Source of the DNA: Symbiodinium natans
Taxonomy: Eukaryota; Sar; Dinophyceae; Suessiales; Symbiodiniaceae
Direction: 5' to 3'
Assembly (NCBI GenBank): GCA_905221605.1
Contig: CAJNDS010002183.1
Location: 538,501-602,500, forward strand
DNA length: 64,000 nt
Shown here: piece by piece, positions 1 through 9,737 of the stretch
How the letters are laid out: each line of letters begins with the position of its first letter
How positions within the stretch are numbered: the first letter of the stretch is position 1
Notes under the pieces: model-generated
The model's database searches: none
What the model saw: only the letters and a program-made list of their open reading frames with translations
What the model was told of the DNA's origin: nothing
Position numbers and translations under genes: made by a program

Positions 1-2114
1 GAATTAGGCCCCTATATATACCCTTTTCGGGATTATCTCGGGTACCTCATACTAAGGGTCATGTTCGGTCTTTGTGCTGTCTTGATCGCCTTGGCGTCTT
101 GACTGGGTCTCTACACATGACAGGGGTGGGGCCCTGTTATATTGATTTGAAAAAGGAGAGCATAGTTTCGAGAGCCGACTAGATCCTGAACCCCAATACA
201 AGAGAATCAAGGTTCTGATCTCGCGGCTTTGACGCGGGAGGCCGCTGTGCTTTACCTGGGAGCTTGGACCCTGCAAGTGCCCTGAAGGTTTAGGGTTTAG
301 GGTTTAGGGTTTAGGGTTTAGGGTTTAGGGTCTAGGGTTTAGGGTTTAGGGTTTAGGGTTGCATGCTAAAATCTGTGAGATCTCTCAAGCGCCAGACAAT
401 TGAAAGCCTCAAGCCCTAACCCCCCCGAAGCACAGCTGAACAGGGGTAGGTTGAACGAGTCCCCTACATAACCCTTCTAAAGGAGCCCCACGAGCCCCAG
501 AATGCGGTCCTAAACCCGAAACGCTAAAAGCCTAGAAACCCTCAAAACCTCAAAGACTCAAAGACTCACAGCCCTAAGCCCTAAACCCTAAACCCCAAAC
601 CCTAAACCCTAAACCCCAAGACCTGAAGCCTCAAACACACACACACACACAAGAGAGTGAGACACACACACACACACACACACACACCGCAGGCCGCCAT
701 GGGCCCAGTCCGGGGCCTTCGACCCGAGGCGCGGTCTCTCCACAGAGGGGGGCTTGGGGTTTGGGTTTTTTTTTGGGGTTTAGGGTTTAGGGTTTAGGGT
801 TTAGGGTTTAGGGTTTAGGGTTTAGGGTGTAGGGTGTAGGGGTTCAGGGTCCGGGTTTCGGGTTTCGGGTTCTGGGTTTCGGGTTTAGGGTTTAGGGTTT
901 AACGTTTAGGGTTTAGGGATTCTTCGGGTTTATTTAGGGTCGCTAAGGGTTTTGAGGTTGTTTGCGATTTTTGGGGATTGTAGATGTTCCGAGCTTATAG
1001 GTCGTTTTTCTTTAAGGGTCTTCAGGGTTTGGCTTTGTTTTTGGGCGTTTTGGGTTTGTGGGGGTTTTGCGGAAGGAAGGGTGTGGAGTTTCTTAGGGCT
1101 GAATGGTTTGCATTCTGGGTTAGGGTTGTGGAACACAATTAAGAGAAAGCCCTGAAGCTTTTCAGCCTCGACACGAAACTGTAGAATTCCTATAAACTTA
1201 ACACTTCGAAGCCCTACAACCACAGTGCTAAACCGCCTGTCCCAAACTTAAGACCGCGCACCTTGAGCTCAGCTTTTGACCCTGAGCCCTACAAACCCCA
1301 AGTCCTAAGCCCTAAGCCGTAAACCCTAGACCCTCGACCCTAAACCGTAAACCCTAGCCATAAAAATCAAACCCTAAACCCTAAACCCTAAACCCTAGCC
1401 CTAGGCCCTAAACCCTAAACCCTAAACCCTAAACCCTGTCCCAGGCCTTGGTCTCAGCCACGCCAGATGGGATTCGCCCCATCACCTTAGCTGATTTTCA
1501 AGCCGCGGTCCACAAGGCCGAGTTTGTTTGGGTTTAGGCGGGGGGGGGGGGGGGGGGGGTTAGGATTTAGGGTTTGGGGTTTCGCGTTTGGGTCGTTCAG
1601 GGTTTAGGTACTTTAAGGGTTGATTTTAAATTAGGGGCTTGGTTTAGGGTATCTAGGGCCGAGTTGCGTACACGATGGCTTTTGGGTGAATTGTTTGTTG
1701 GTTTGCACTACAGCTTGGAGGCGTTTCAGGTCTTAGGGACTGAAAATTAAGGGTCCATAGGGGTTTGGGCTGACTAAGGGTTTATTGCGCGTTTTGTGGC
1801 GAATGAGAGTTGAGGATTTGGGAAGTTGGGGGGTTTAGGGTTTAGGGTTTAGGGTTTAGGGTTTAGGGTTTCGGGTTTAGGGTTTAGGGTTTAGTGTTTA
1901 GTGTTTAGGGTTTAGGGTTTAGTATATAAGTCTTTCAGGCGTGAGGGTCTAGGCTTTGAGGCTGAGGAATACGCGTCGTGTGTTCAGGTTGGTATAGGGT
2001 CTGGGGCTGCGCGAAGTGTCACCGAACGTCGCTCGTTTGGCCTACACCATAGACCCATCTAAACCCTAAACCCTAAACCCTAAACCCTAAACCCTAAACC
2101 CTAAACCGTGGCAG
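1..2114. other. Telomere-repeat-rich stretch without a supported gene
   Basis: Short TTTAGGG arrays (about 287-360, 776-838, 883-920, 1834-1925) and CCCTAAA arrays (about 1373-1436, 2057-2107) alternate with unique DNA. A CA-microsatellite lies at 634-687 and a poly-G run near 1541-1558. The first 60 bases resemble the right half of the family A inverted-repeat element (ends in a GGTACCTCA-type motif). The open frames seen here lie in repeats and show no protein-like composition. Confidence 0.6.
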
Positions 2115-4009
2115 GTGAAGCCAAGCCTTTCAAAGGAAGCGCTGTCGGAGTTTCACAGGCGCGTGGGCGTTGCACGCCCTACCCTTTGAACCATTGAACC
2201 CTAAAAGCCCAAAGCCCCTGCGCTAAATAGTCCTGAACCGCTAAACCCAAAACGCCTAAACCCCTACCTAAACCCCCAAACCCTAAGCCCCGAAACCCCG
2301 AAACCCTTAAACTTCCCCCTATGAGGGAAGGGGCGCAGCAAATTGGGAATTTACGAAAACAAGGGACCCCTGATACAGACCCCCAATATTCGGATTCTCA
2401 ACTAGCAACAAGCACCTCCAGAAAGTACCCCCAATCTCGGAACCCCCCCGCCCCCCGCTAAACCCTAAACCCTAAACCCTAAACCCTAAACCCTAAACCC
2501 TAAACCCTAAACCCTAAACCCTAAACCCTAAACCCTAAACCCTAAACCCTAAACCCTAAACCCTAAACCCTAAACCCTAACCCTACCCTAAACCCTGAAC
2601 CCTGAACCCTGAACCCTGAACCCTGAACCCTGAACCCTGAACCCTGAACCTGAACCCTGAACCCTGAACCCTGAACCCTGAACCCTGAACCCTGAACCCT
2701 GAACCCTGAACCCTGAACCCTAAACCCTAAACCCTAAACCCTAAACCCTAAACCCTAAACCCTAAACCCTAAACCCTAACCCTAAACCCTAAACCCTAAA
2801 CCCCAACATCGTTAAACCCTTAATTTCCTAAACCCCCACTGCATGCAGGTGGAATCGCGCTTTTGGCAGCAACTGACCAGTCAGACGCCCTCTGAGAGCT
2901 TCTTTGCTGACCAAGGATTTAAGGAAACAAAAAGATGCCCAGGCTTTGGGGTCTTTAGGGTTTTTAGGGTTGTTTAGGGTTTTGCAGGTTGTTGTTTTAG
3001 GGCCTTAGGGTTTTAAGGTTTTTTTTAAAACAGGGTTTTTAGGGTTGTTAGGGTTCCTTTGGGCCTTTGAGGGTTTTGTTTAGGGTCTTTAGGGTTTTTG
3101 GGTTTACAGGGTTCAGGGTTTTTAGGGTTTAGGGTTTAGGGTCAGGGACTTTGCTACCTCATACTGGGGTAACGTCTCTTGAGCCAGCCAGGGTAGGCTT
3201 GATCTACATTGTGGTTTATATGGGCCTGCGCAGGTCAGAAACAGGGACCCAAAAAGGGAACCAGAATTTGCATCAGCCCCGAGTACAGTCGGAGAAGATC
3301 GCATTTCTTACTTGTCAGGTTTTTGGAGTGTCTAGGTACAAGCTCCCCCTCTGCAGGGTGCAGGAAGCTGTTGACGCCCGTCCTGGATGCTCAGAAGCTT
3401 CAGCAGCAGCCACTGTAGCTGACCTTGGAAACTCTGCCCGAACCACCAAGAACCTCCACCCCGTCCCTACAGAGCTTTTCTGTGCGACCAGGGACGAATC
3501 CCCCCCAAACCTTCAACATCGCAACGTGAAGGTTCGAGGCAACAATGTCCATACCCCAACCCCTGAACCCGCCGAACACCCCCATGAAACGAACACCCCC
3601 CCCCCCCCCCCCCCCCCCCTTAAACCCTAAACCCCCCCCCCTCCCCCATCAACCGACCCCAACACTCCCTGAGCCCTGAACCTAGAAATCCTAAACCCTC
3701 GAAACCCTCGAAACCCTCGAAACCCTGAACCCTACAATCCCTACACACCCTACAAACCCTTAAACCTCTACAAACCCATAAAACCCTGCGAATCCCTATC
3801 TACCAACCCTATACACAAAGCCTTAAAGCCCTACAAACCCTAAACCCTAAATCCTAAACCCTACATACCCTAAACCCTAAATCCTAAACCCTAAACCCTA
3901 AATCCTACAAACCCTACAAACCTCACATGTGCCAGCGGCCATGGGGGACTCCCCAGAGGGCCCTCCGGACACCGCCGAACCCAAGGATGACAAGAGCTTG
4001 GGCCTCTAG
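2115..4009 (+). CDS. Candidate exons of one or two spliced genes, function unknown
   Basis: Four islands read as exons after AG acceptors. 2115-about 2160 (after GTGGCAG) reads VKPSLSKEALSEFHRRV. 2849-about 2921 (after ATGCAG) reads VESRFWQQLTSQTPSESFF. 3365-3418 can read KLLTPVLDAQKLQQQPL then a stop. 3936-4009 reads AMGDSPEGPPDTAEPKDD and ends KSLGL-stop at 4007-4009. They are separated by CCCTAAA/TTTAGGG arrays. I do not recognise a family. Whether all four belong to one transcript is unknown; the ATG at 3941 could also be a start. The first, second and fourth exons have convincing codon use; the third is weaker, because a second frame is also open there. Confidence 0.35.
2457..2803 (-). 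repeat. CCCTAAA array with an internal CCCTGAA block
   Basis: About 350 bp of tandem heptamers. Perfect CCCTAAA runs from 2457 to about 2590, the variant CCCTGAA (TTCAGGG on the other strand) from about 2595 to 2718, then CCCTAAA again to about 2803. The clean block of one variant between two blocks of the canonical unit suggests local amplification of a mutated repeat rather than random decay. Confidence 0.9.
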
Positions 4010-4025
4010 ACTCGCCTGTTCGTTT

Positions 4026-4190
4026 AGTTTGGGGTTTAGGGTTTAGGGTTTAGGGTTTAGGGTTTAGGGTTTAGGGTTTAGGGTTTAGGGTTTAGGGTTT
4101 AGGGTTTAGGGTTTAGGGTTTAGGGTTTGGGGTTTGGGGTTTGGGGTTTAGAGTTTGGGGTTTAGGGTGTAGGGTTTGGTGTTGAAGGGT
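4026..4190 (+). repeat. TTTAGGG array
   Basis: Perfect TTTAGGG from about 4029 to 4130, grading into TTTGGGG and TTTAGAG variants. It directly follows the candidate terminal exon ending at 4009. Confidence 0.9.
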
Positions 4191-6781
4191 TTTAGGTGTT
4201 TCGGGTGGAACTCACCAGCTCTTCATAGGGAGTTCGGGAGTTAGGGATATCGCATATCCACTAGAGAGACGCCCGCAAAGTGTTTCGTATGGGCTATGCA
4301 ACACACTGATCCCGACTTCACTACGTAGACATGCCTATGCCTCCCGAAGGCCCTGATTCCAACTTGACTAGACTTACCCGCCTAAAGCCCTAAGCTATAA
4401 GTCCTAGGTAGGATAAAGGGGGACCCTTAACAGGAACCCCTTCTGAACCCTCTTGTGGCTCTCTTAAACAGGGACCGTATTCAGAGGGTCTATATCCCCA
4501 AGGGTCCCCCTAATCCTATCCCCTAATAAGGTGTGTCCACTGTCGGTCACAAAACACTCTGAAAGCTTAAGCCCTAAACCCTTTTCACTCTTGGCGGACC
4601 TGAAGCCCTAAACCCTAAACCCTAAACTGAAAACCCCTAAACCCTAAACCCCTAAACCCTAAATCCTAAACCCTAAACCCTAAACCCTAAACCCTAAACC
4701 CTAAACCCTAAACATCGTGCCCTAGAAGCCCCCAGCAGCGTAGGCTTCGGTTCCCTTAAAATCCCCAGGAACCCTAAACCTTAAAGCCTAAGTCTTCGTT
4801 GCCCTTCAGTACGTTTCGGTTCCCTTAGGAACCCTAAACCCTAAACCCTAAACCCTAAACCCTAAACCCTGAACCCTTTTGAATGCGAGGGTTCTGGGCA
4901 CCCTGAACCCTGAACCAGAAGCTCTAGGAAGCTGCCAGGTCGAAAGTCCCCAGCCCTAAGCAGGGGCAAACCCTAAACCCTAAACCCTAAACCCTAAACC
5001 CTAAACCCTAAACCCTAAACCCTAAACCCTAAACCCTAAACCCTAAACCCTAAACCCTAAACCCTAAACCCTAAACCCTAGCTTTGAACAGATTTTGTTC
5101 CTTATTACTTAGCCCCCTAGAGACTCTTCATAAAGCCATAAAGAGTTTAACTTTTATACTTAGTCCCCTATAGAATCGTTAGAAAGCCATAAAAAAAAGT
5201 GTAACGTTTACAGGGGCCCCAAACCTGCCATTGCAAGCCCTAGACCTGCACCCTGAGCGCACCAGCATCCCCCAACCTCGCAAGGGAAGCTACATGATCC
5301 CTTAGTATGGTGCCTGGCCTTCTTGAAGGGGTTTAGGGTTTAGGGTTTAGGGTTTAGGGTTTAGGGTTTAGGGTTTAGGGTTTAGGGTTTAGGGCAATTT
5401 AGGGGCCATACGATAAGACCCTCAGACCAGGTGAGCCCGTCTTTTGGGGTCAGAAGTGGCACGAAGGCGGTTTCGAGAAGAATGCGGCTTGGGTGCCATA
5501 GGCGGGGGGGGGGGGGGGGGGGTTTGGGGTTTAGGGTTTAGGGCTTAAGGTTTGGGCTTAGGGTTTTGGGTTTAGGGTTTTGGGTTTTGGGCTTTAGGTT
5601 TAGGGTTCAGAATCTCTGATCCAAGCATCCACTAAGGGTGTTTAGCATCGCCCCACCCACCCAGAATCCCTTTCATTTGGCAACCTTATCTACCATTTCA
5701 GTTCTTACTGCCTAAGTCCCCTGAACCCTAAAACCTAAAAGCTCCAAAGAGGCCCTTGAATACTAAATCCCAAACGCCCCAAAAAGGCCTTTAAACCCTA
5801 AAGCCTAAGTCCTAAATGCCCCAGAAAGGGCCCTGAACCCCTACAGGCATCACCCCAAAGCACCGCCGCAGCCGCAAATAGCTTTAAAAAGCACCAAAAG
5901 GCCTCAAAGAGCCCGCCAAAAAAGGGGGGAAACCAGGATTTGCCCGCTCCCACAATGAAAAATGCTGATGTTTAGTACTGAAATCGACGGTTTCGGGGCC
6001 CCTCCATTCTAGCCCAAAGCACCACCACAGACCCCCCAAAAAAGCGGGGGAGCCTGGTATTTGCCAACTCCCGAAATGAAAAAGGCTGTTTTTTAGTACC
6101 GGAATCGACGGTTTCAGGGCCTTTCCGTTTTACCCCAAAGCACCACCACAGCCCCGAATAGCTCTAAAACCCCAAAAGGCTTCAAAAAGCCGGGTGTCCC
6201 GAGGGCTTGCCGGGACAGCTGTTCTGGGGGCGTCCCAGGGGGGCCGCGGGACATTTGTCCCGAGGACAACCTGTCCCGGGGGGTCCCGGGACAACCCGTC
6301 CCGGGGGGGCCCGGGACAGCCCATATTACATTAGGATTTAGGATTCAAGATTTAGGATTTAGGATGTAGGATTTAGCATTTAGCAACCACGAAAACGCAA
6401 AAAAGGTCAACGACCCCATTAAGGTTTAAATAAATAAACATATATATATATATATACATATATGCAGATATTTAGGTAGAGAGGGTTTAGGGTTTCGGGT
6501 TTAGGGTTTAGGGTTTACGGTGGGGGGGCATGTGGCACCCTTTACCCTAAACCCAAAAGGCCTAAGCCCTTAACCCCGAAGGTGGCTAGTGTCAGGTTTA
6601 GGGCTGTCGGAGATCAGGAATGTAGGACTGTTGAAATGTTTTGGGGTTGGGACTCCGGGCATGTATAGTATAGGGTTCTGTACCACCCAATGAAGCAGAT
6701 ACACCAAACCCTATACGTATTAAACCGCGATATGACATAATACCAATGCACAATTTACGATTGCAGATGATGATCGAGGGT

Positions 6782-6812
<31 letters not shown>

Positions 6813-7307
6813 TTTGCTAAAAATAAACTAGTCTATAACCATCTGCAAGCTTCTAAAGTCTTCTATTATAATAAATGTTCGCTCATACTACTGCATCGGG
6901 CACCAGGCGATACTCGAGCAAAGCCATAGCTTCACAAATCTACACATAGGGTTTAGGATTTAGGGTTTAGGGTTTATGGTTTAGGGTTGAGGGTTTAGGG
7001 TTATAGCCTTTACTTTCAGGAGAACTGAGCACATACTCTCTGAAGCCCAAGACACCGCGGACTAACAGGACAAGCGATGTATGAGGGTTCAGGGTTCAGG
7101 GTTCCAGGTTCAGAGTCTGGGTTTAGGGGTTTCGGGCTCAGAGTTCATCTGGCTGGTTCGTACTAGGGAATGGAGAAATTCGGGCCCTACGTAATGTTTA
7201 CAGGGTAAATATGGGGTCCACATTCCCTCATTCGCTACTAAACCCTAAACCCTAAACCCTAAACTCTAAACCCTAAACCCTAAACAAGAACCGGGGGAGT
7301 ATAGGCA
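4191..7307. other. No supported gene; repeats and short unique DNA
   Basis: Contains CCCTAAA arrays (about 4662-4713 and 4971-5079), a TTTAGGG array (about 5331-5393), a poly-G run (5503-5522), two related about 120-bp segments around 5860-6010 and 6000-6150 (both read like CAAAGCACCACCACAG followed by GAAATGAAAAA), and AT microsatellites at about 6440-6470 and 6783-6808. A family A element with a CCCTAAA insertion lies near 7163-7300. No coding exon could be supported. Confidence 0.5.
4971..5079 (-). repeat. CCCTAAA array
   Basis: About 15 uninterrupted CCCTAAA units. Confidence 0.92.
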
Positions 7308-7815
7308 GTGCATCGCCTCCAAGGTTATTCACTTCGACAAGACTGCGAAGGCACGACCTGCCCCTGGATGTCTGACGGCAGCGATAGCCCGACGCCAACA
7401 GGGTTTAGGGTTTATGGTTTAGGGTTTAGGGTTTAGCCCCAGACGGTCCACTGATCATGCTCTTTTGGAACTCGGTGAAAGCCTGTTGTTTTGGTACAGA
7501 GACTCCAGAAAATCACCCTCCAGGCCCCCAAAAACCTTCCAGACAAGATGCGGAGAATCGACCCTAAAGCCAAGGGGTTTAGGGTTTAGGGTTTAGGGTT
7601 TAGGGTTTAGGGTTTAGGGTTTAGGGTTTAGGGTTTAGGGTTTAGGGTTTAGGGCTGGATTTCTGAAGACCATGAAGCTAAACCCCTAAACCCTAAACCC
7701 GGCACAAACCTACAACCCTCAACCCCAAAAAAACCCATCAGTCTGGCAGGTCATGCGTGACATCTTCGACGCGACTCACGGATTCCAGAAGGAGCTGGGG
7801 ACGCGCCAGGGCGCC
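7308..7815 (+). CDS. Three candidate exons of an unrecognised gene
   Basis: Exon 7308-7402 (after GGCAG) reads CIASKVIHFDKTAKARPAPG and ends at a GTTTAGGG donor. Exon 7500-7576 (after GTACAG) reads RLQKITLQAPKNLPDKMRR and also ends at GTTTAGGG. Exon 7750-about 7810 (after GGCAG) reads VMRDIFDATHGFQKELG and could end at a GC donor. The splice phases of these three do not all join directly, so exons are missing or the pieces belong to different genes. They may be upstream parts of the gene that ends at 12682. Family unknown. Confidence 0.4.
7577..7653 (+). repeat. TTTAGGG array starting at a candidate 5' splice site
   Basis: Eleven TTTAGGG units begin directly after the candidate exon ending at 7576, so the first GT of the array would be the splice donor. 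Confidence 0.85.
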
Positions 7816-7827
7816 TGTGTTTCTTTA

Positions 7828-8005
7828 GGGTTGGGGTTTAGGGTTTAGGGTTTCGGGTTTAAGGTTTAGGGTTTAGGGTTCAGGGTTTAGGGTTTAGGGT
7901 TCAGGGTTCAGGGTTCAGGGTTTAGGGTTTAGGGTTTATGGTTTAGGGTGTAGGATTTAGGGTTTAGGATTTAGGGTTTAGGGTTTAGGGTTTAGGGTTT
8001 AGGCT
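7828..8005 (+). repeat. Degenerate TTTAGGG array
   Basis: About 24 units with scattered TTCAGGG, TTTCGGG and TTTATGG variants. Confidence 0.88.
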
Positions 8006-9252
8006 CGCCCCTAAAGCCCAGTTGCATACAGGGTTTAGGCAAACAGTAATTTGAATGTGAGTGCTCATACTGTTTGTTTGTTTGCGTGCTTGTTTCTTTC
8101 TTTCTGAATTTCTTTCTTTCGTTCTTTGTTATTGTTTGTTTGTTTGAGGGCTGAGGGTTTAGGGTTTTAGGGTTTACAGGGTGAACAGTCCTTGCCTATC
8201 AGGCTCCTGGCTTCTGCTGTTGTACCATAAGAACCCAAAGCCTGTTTTTTGGTAGGTTGTGACTATACAAGGATTCCCGGGTAACCAAAAAAGGCAGGTT
8301 TTGGGTTTTTAAGGCAGGGCTTATAGGGTTCAAAGAGGGTTGAGGTTTTAGGGTTTGGGGCGTAGCATAGTAGCTGAGTGAGTACACTTTACACTTTTTG
8401 GGATACTATAATCCCCTATAGAACTGAAAGTGTTCAACTAAGGTAGAGCGCTTATAGGTTTTAGAACTGCCGAGGCTATACGTTCCTGGACATCGCATGC
8501 GCGTGCCGCGGCTGCAGACAGAGGTACCCCGATGACACCCTGTCTATAGCCTCTTTTTGCCCTCTAAGCCCTATAAACCTGATATCGCCCTACATAGCCC
8601 TTGAAGGGAATAGGGGCCCTAGTTCCCCTAAACCCCTAATAAACCCTAAACCCTAAACCCTAAACCCTAAACCCTAAACCCTAAACCCTAAACCGCCTAA
8701 ACCCTAAACCGCCGAACTGAGGCCTGGTGGCTTCTCAAGGTTCATGTGCAGCGACCCACGGTGTGAGAGGCAGAGAAGTCGAAAGGGAATTGCAAGGTTT
8801 TTGTTCTTTTGTCTTTACTTTTTGTGGGGGAGCCGGGGGGGGCCCGGGGGGCCGGGGGGAGGGGGGGGGCGGGCCTTTAGGGTTTAGGGTTTAGGGGGGC
8901 TTTAGGCCTCAAGGTTTCAGAAGTTGAGGGGCTTTTCCGGTTTGAGGTTGCGGTTTGTGGGGTTTAGGGGTTGAGGAGGGGTTTTGGGATGACTTTGGGG
9001 AGTTTAGGGTCCGAGACCTCGGGGTTTCATGGCTTGGAGGGCTCAGAGAGACTGCAGGGTCAGAGGGCTTAGGGTCTAGGGTTTAGGGGTTAGGGTTTAG
9101 GGTGTAGGGTTTAGGGTCAGGGTATTGGGTTTTGGGTTGAGGGTTTGGTTTCTTCGGCTGCCCATCCAACGATGCTGATCCTGCTTTCCACAAATTATTG
9201 CGGCCCCTGCCGAAGCAGTCCCTTTCTAGTGAACCTAAATCCTATAAATCCC

Positions 9253-9396
9253 TACTTGGAGGTTCATGGTACTTATTAACCAGTTATAACTGTACTTATA
9301 ACCCACTTCTAAGCCCCCGAAGTGCCCTAATATGGTTATAATTGGGTTCTATGTACAGTTATTGTTGGGTTAGTAAGTACCATGAACCTCCAAGTA
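9253..9396. mobile_element. Family B inverted-repeat element (MITE/introner-like)
   Basis: Terminal inverted repeats TACTTGGAGGTTCATGGTAC and GTACCATGAACCTCCAAGTA are nearly perfect. The inner part is also largely self-complementary (AACTGTACTTATAACCCA near the left end against TGGGTTCTATGTACAGTT near the right), so the whole element could fold as one hairpin. It has no coding capacity. Further copies are at 11234-11348, 17827-17928, 18918-19065, about 49522-49637, 52457-52660 and 58220-58286. Confidence 0.85.
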
Positions 9397-9503
9397 AAGC
9401 CCTAAACCCCATCCTTCAAGCCTGAGAGCCTCGCGAGCCCTAAGCCCCTAAGTCATAACCCTGAAGGGTTTAGGGTCTAGGGTTTAGGGTTTTGGGTTAT
9501 TGG

Positions 9504-9643
9504 GTTTATAGGGTTTATAGGGTTTGCAGGGTTTGTAGGGTTTATAGGGTTTATAGGGTTTATAGGGTTTATAGGGTTTATAGGGTTTACAGGGTTTTCA
9601 GGGTTTACAGGGTTTATAGGGTTTATAGGTTTTTTAGGGTTTT
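9504..9643 (+). repeat. TTTATAGGG variant array
   Basis: Tandem nine-base units, mostly TTTATAGGG with a few TTTACAGGG, which look like a TA-expanded telomere unit. Confidence 0.85.
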
Positions 9644-9737
9644 TGGGGTTAGGGTTTAGGGTGTTGGGTGTAGGGTAACCCCACTGCCTTAAACCCAATG
9701 TGAGCCAGGGGCTGGGGAATCAGCCTTCCAGTTACAG

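Larger units (their letters stand above)
8006..9737. other. No supported gene; repeats
   Basis: Holds a TTTG/TTTC-rich microsatellite (8070-8145), a CCCTAAA array (about 8638-8693), a G-rich block (8826-8875), a degenerate TTTAGGG stretch (9055-9140), a family B inverted-repeat element (9253-9396) and the TTTATAGGG array (9504-9643). The minus-strand frame over the last array reads NPI repeats and is a simple-repeat translation. Confidence 0.5.
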
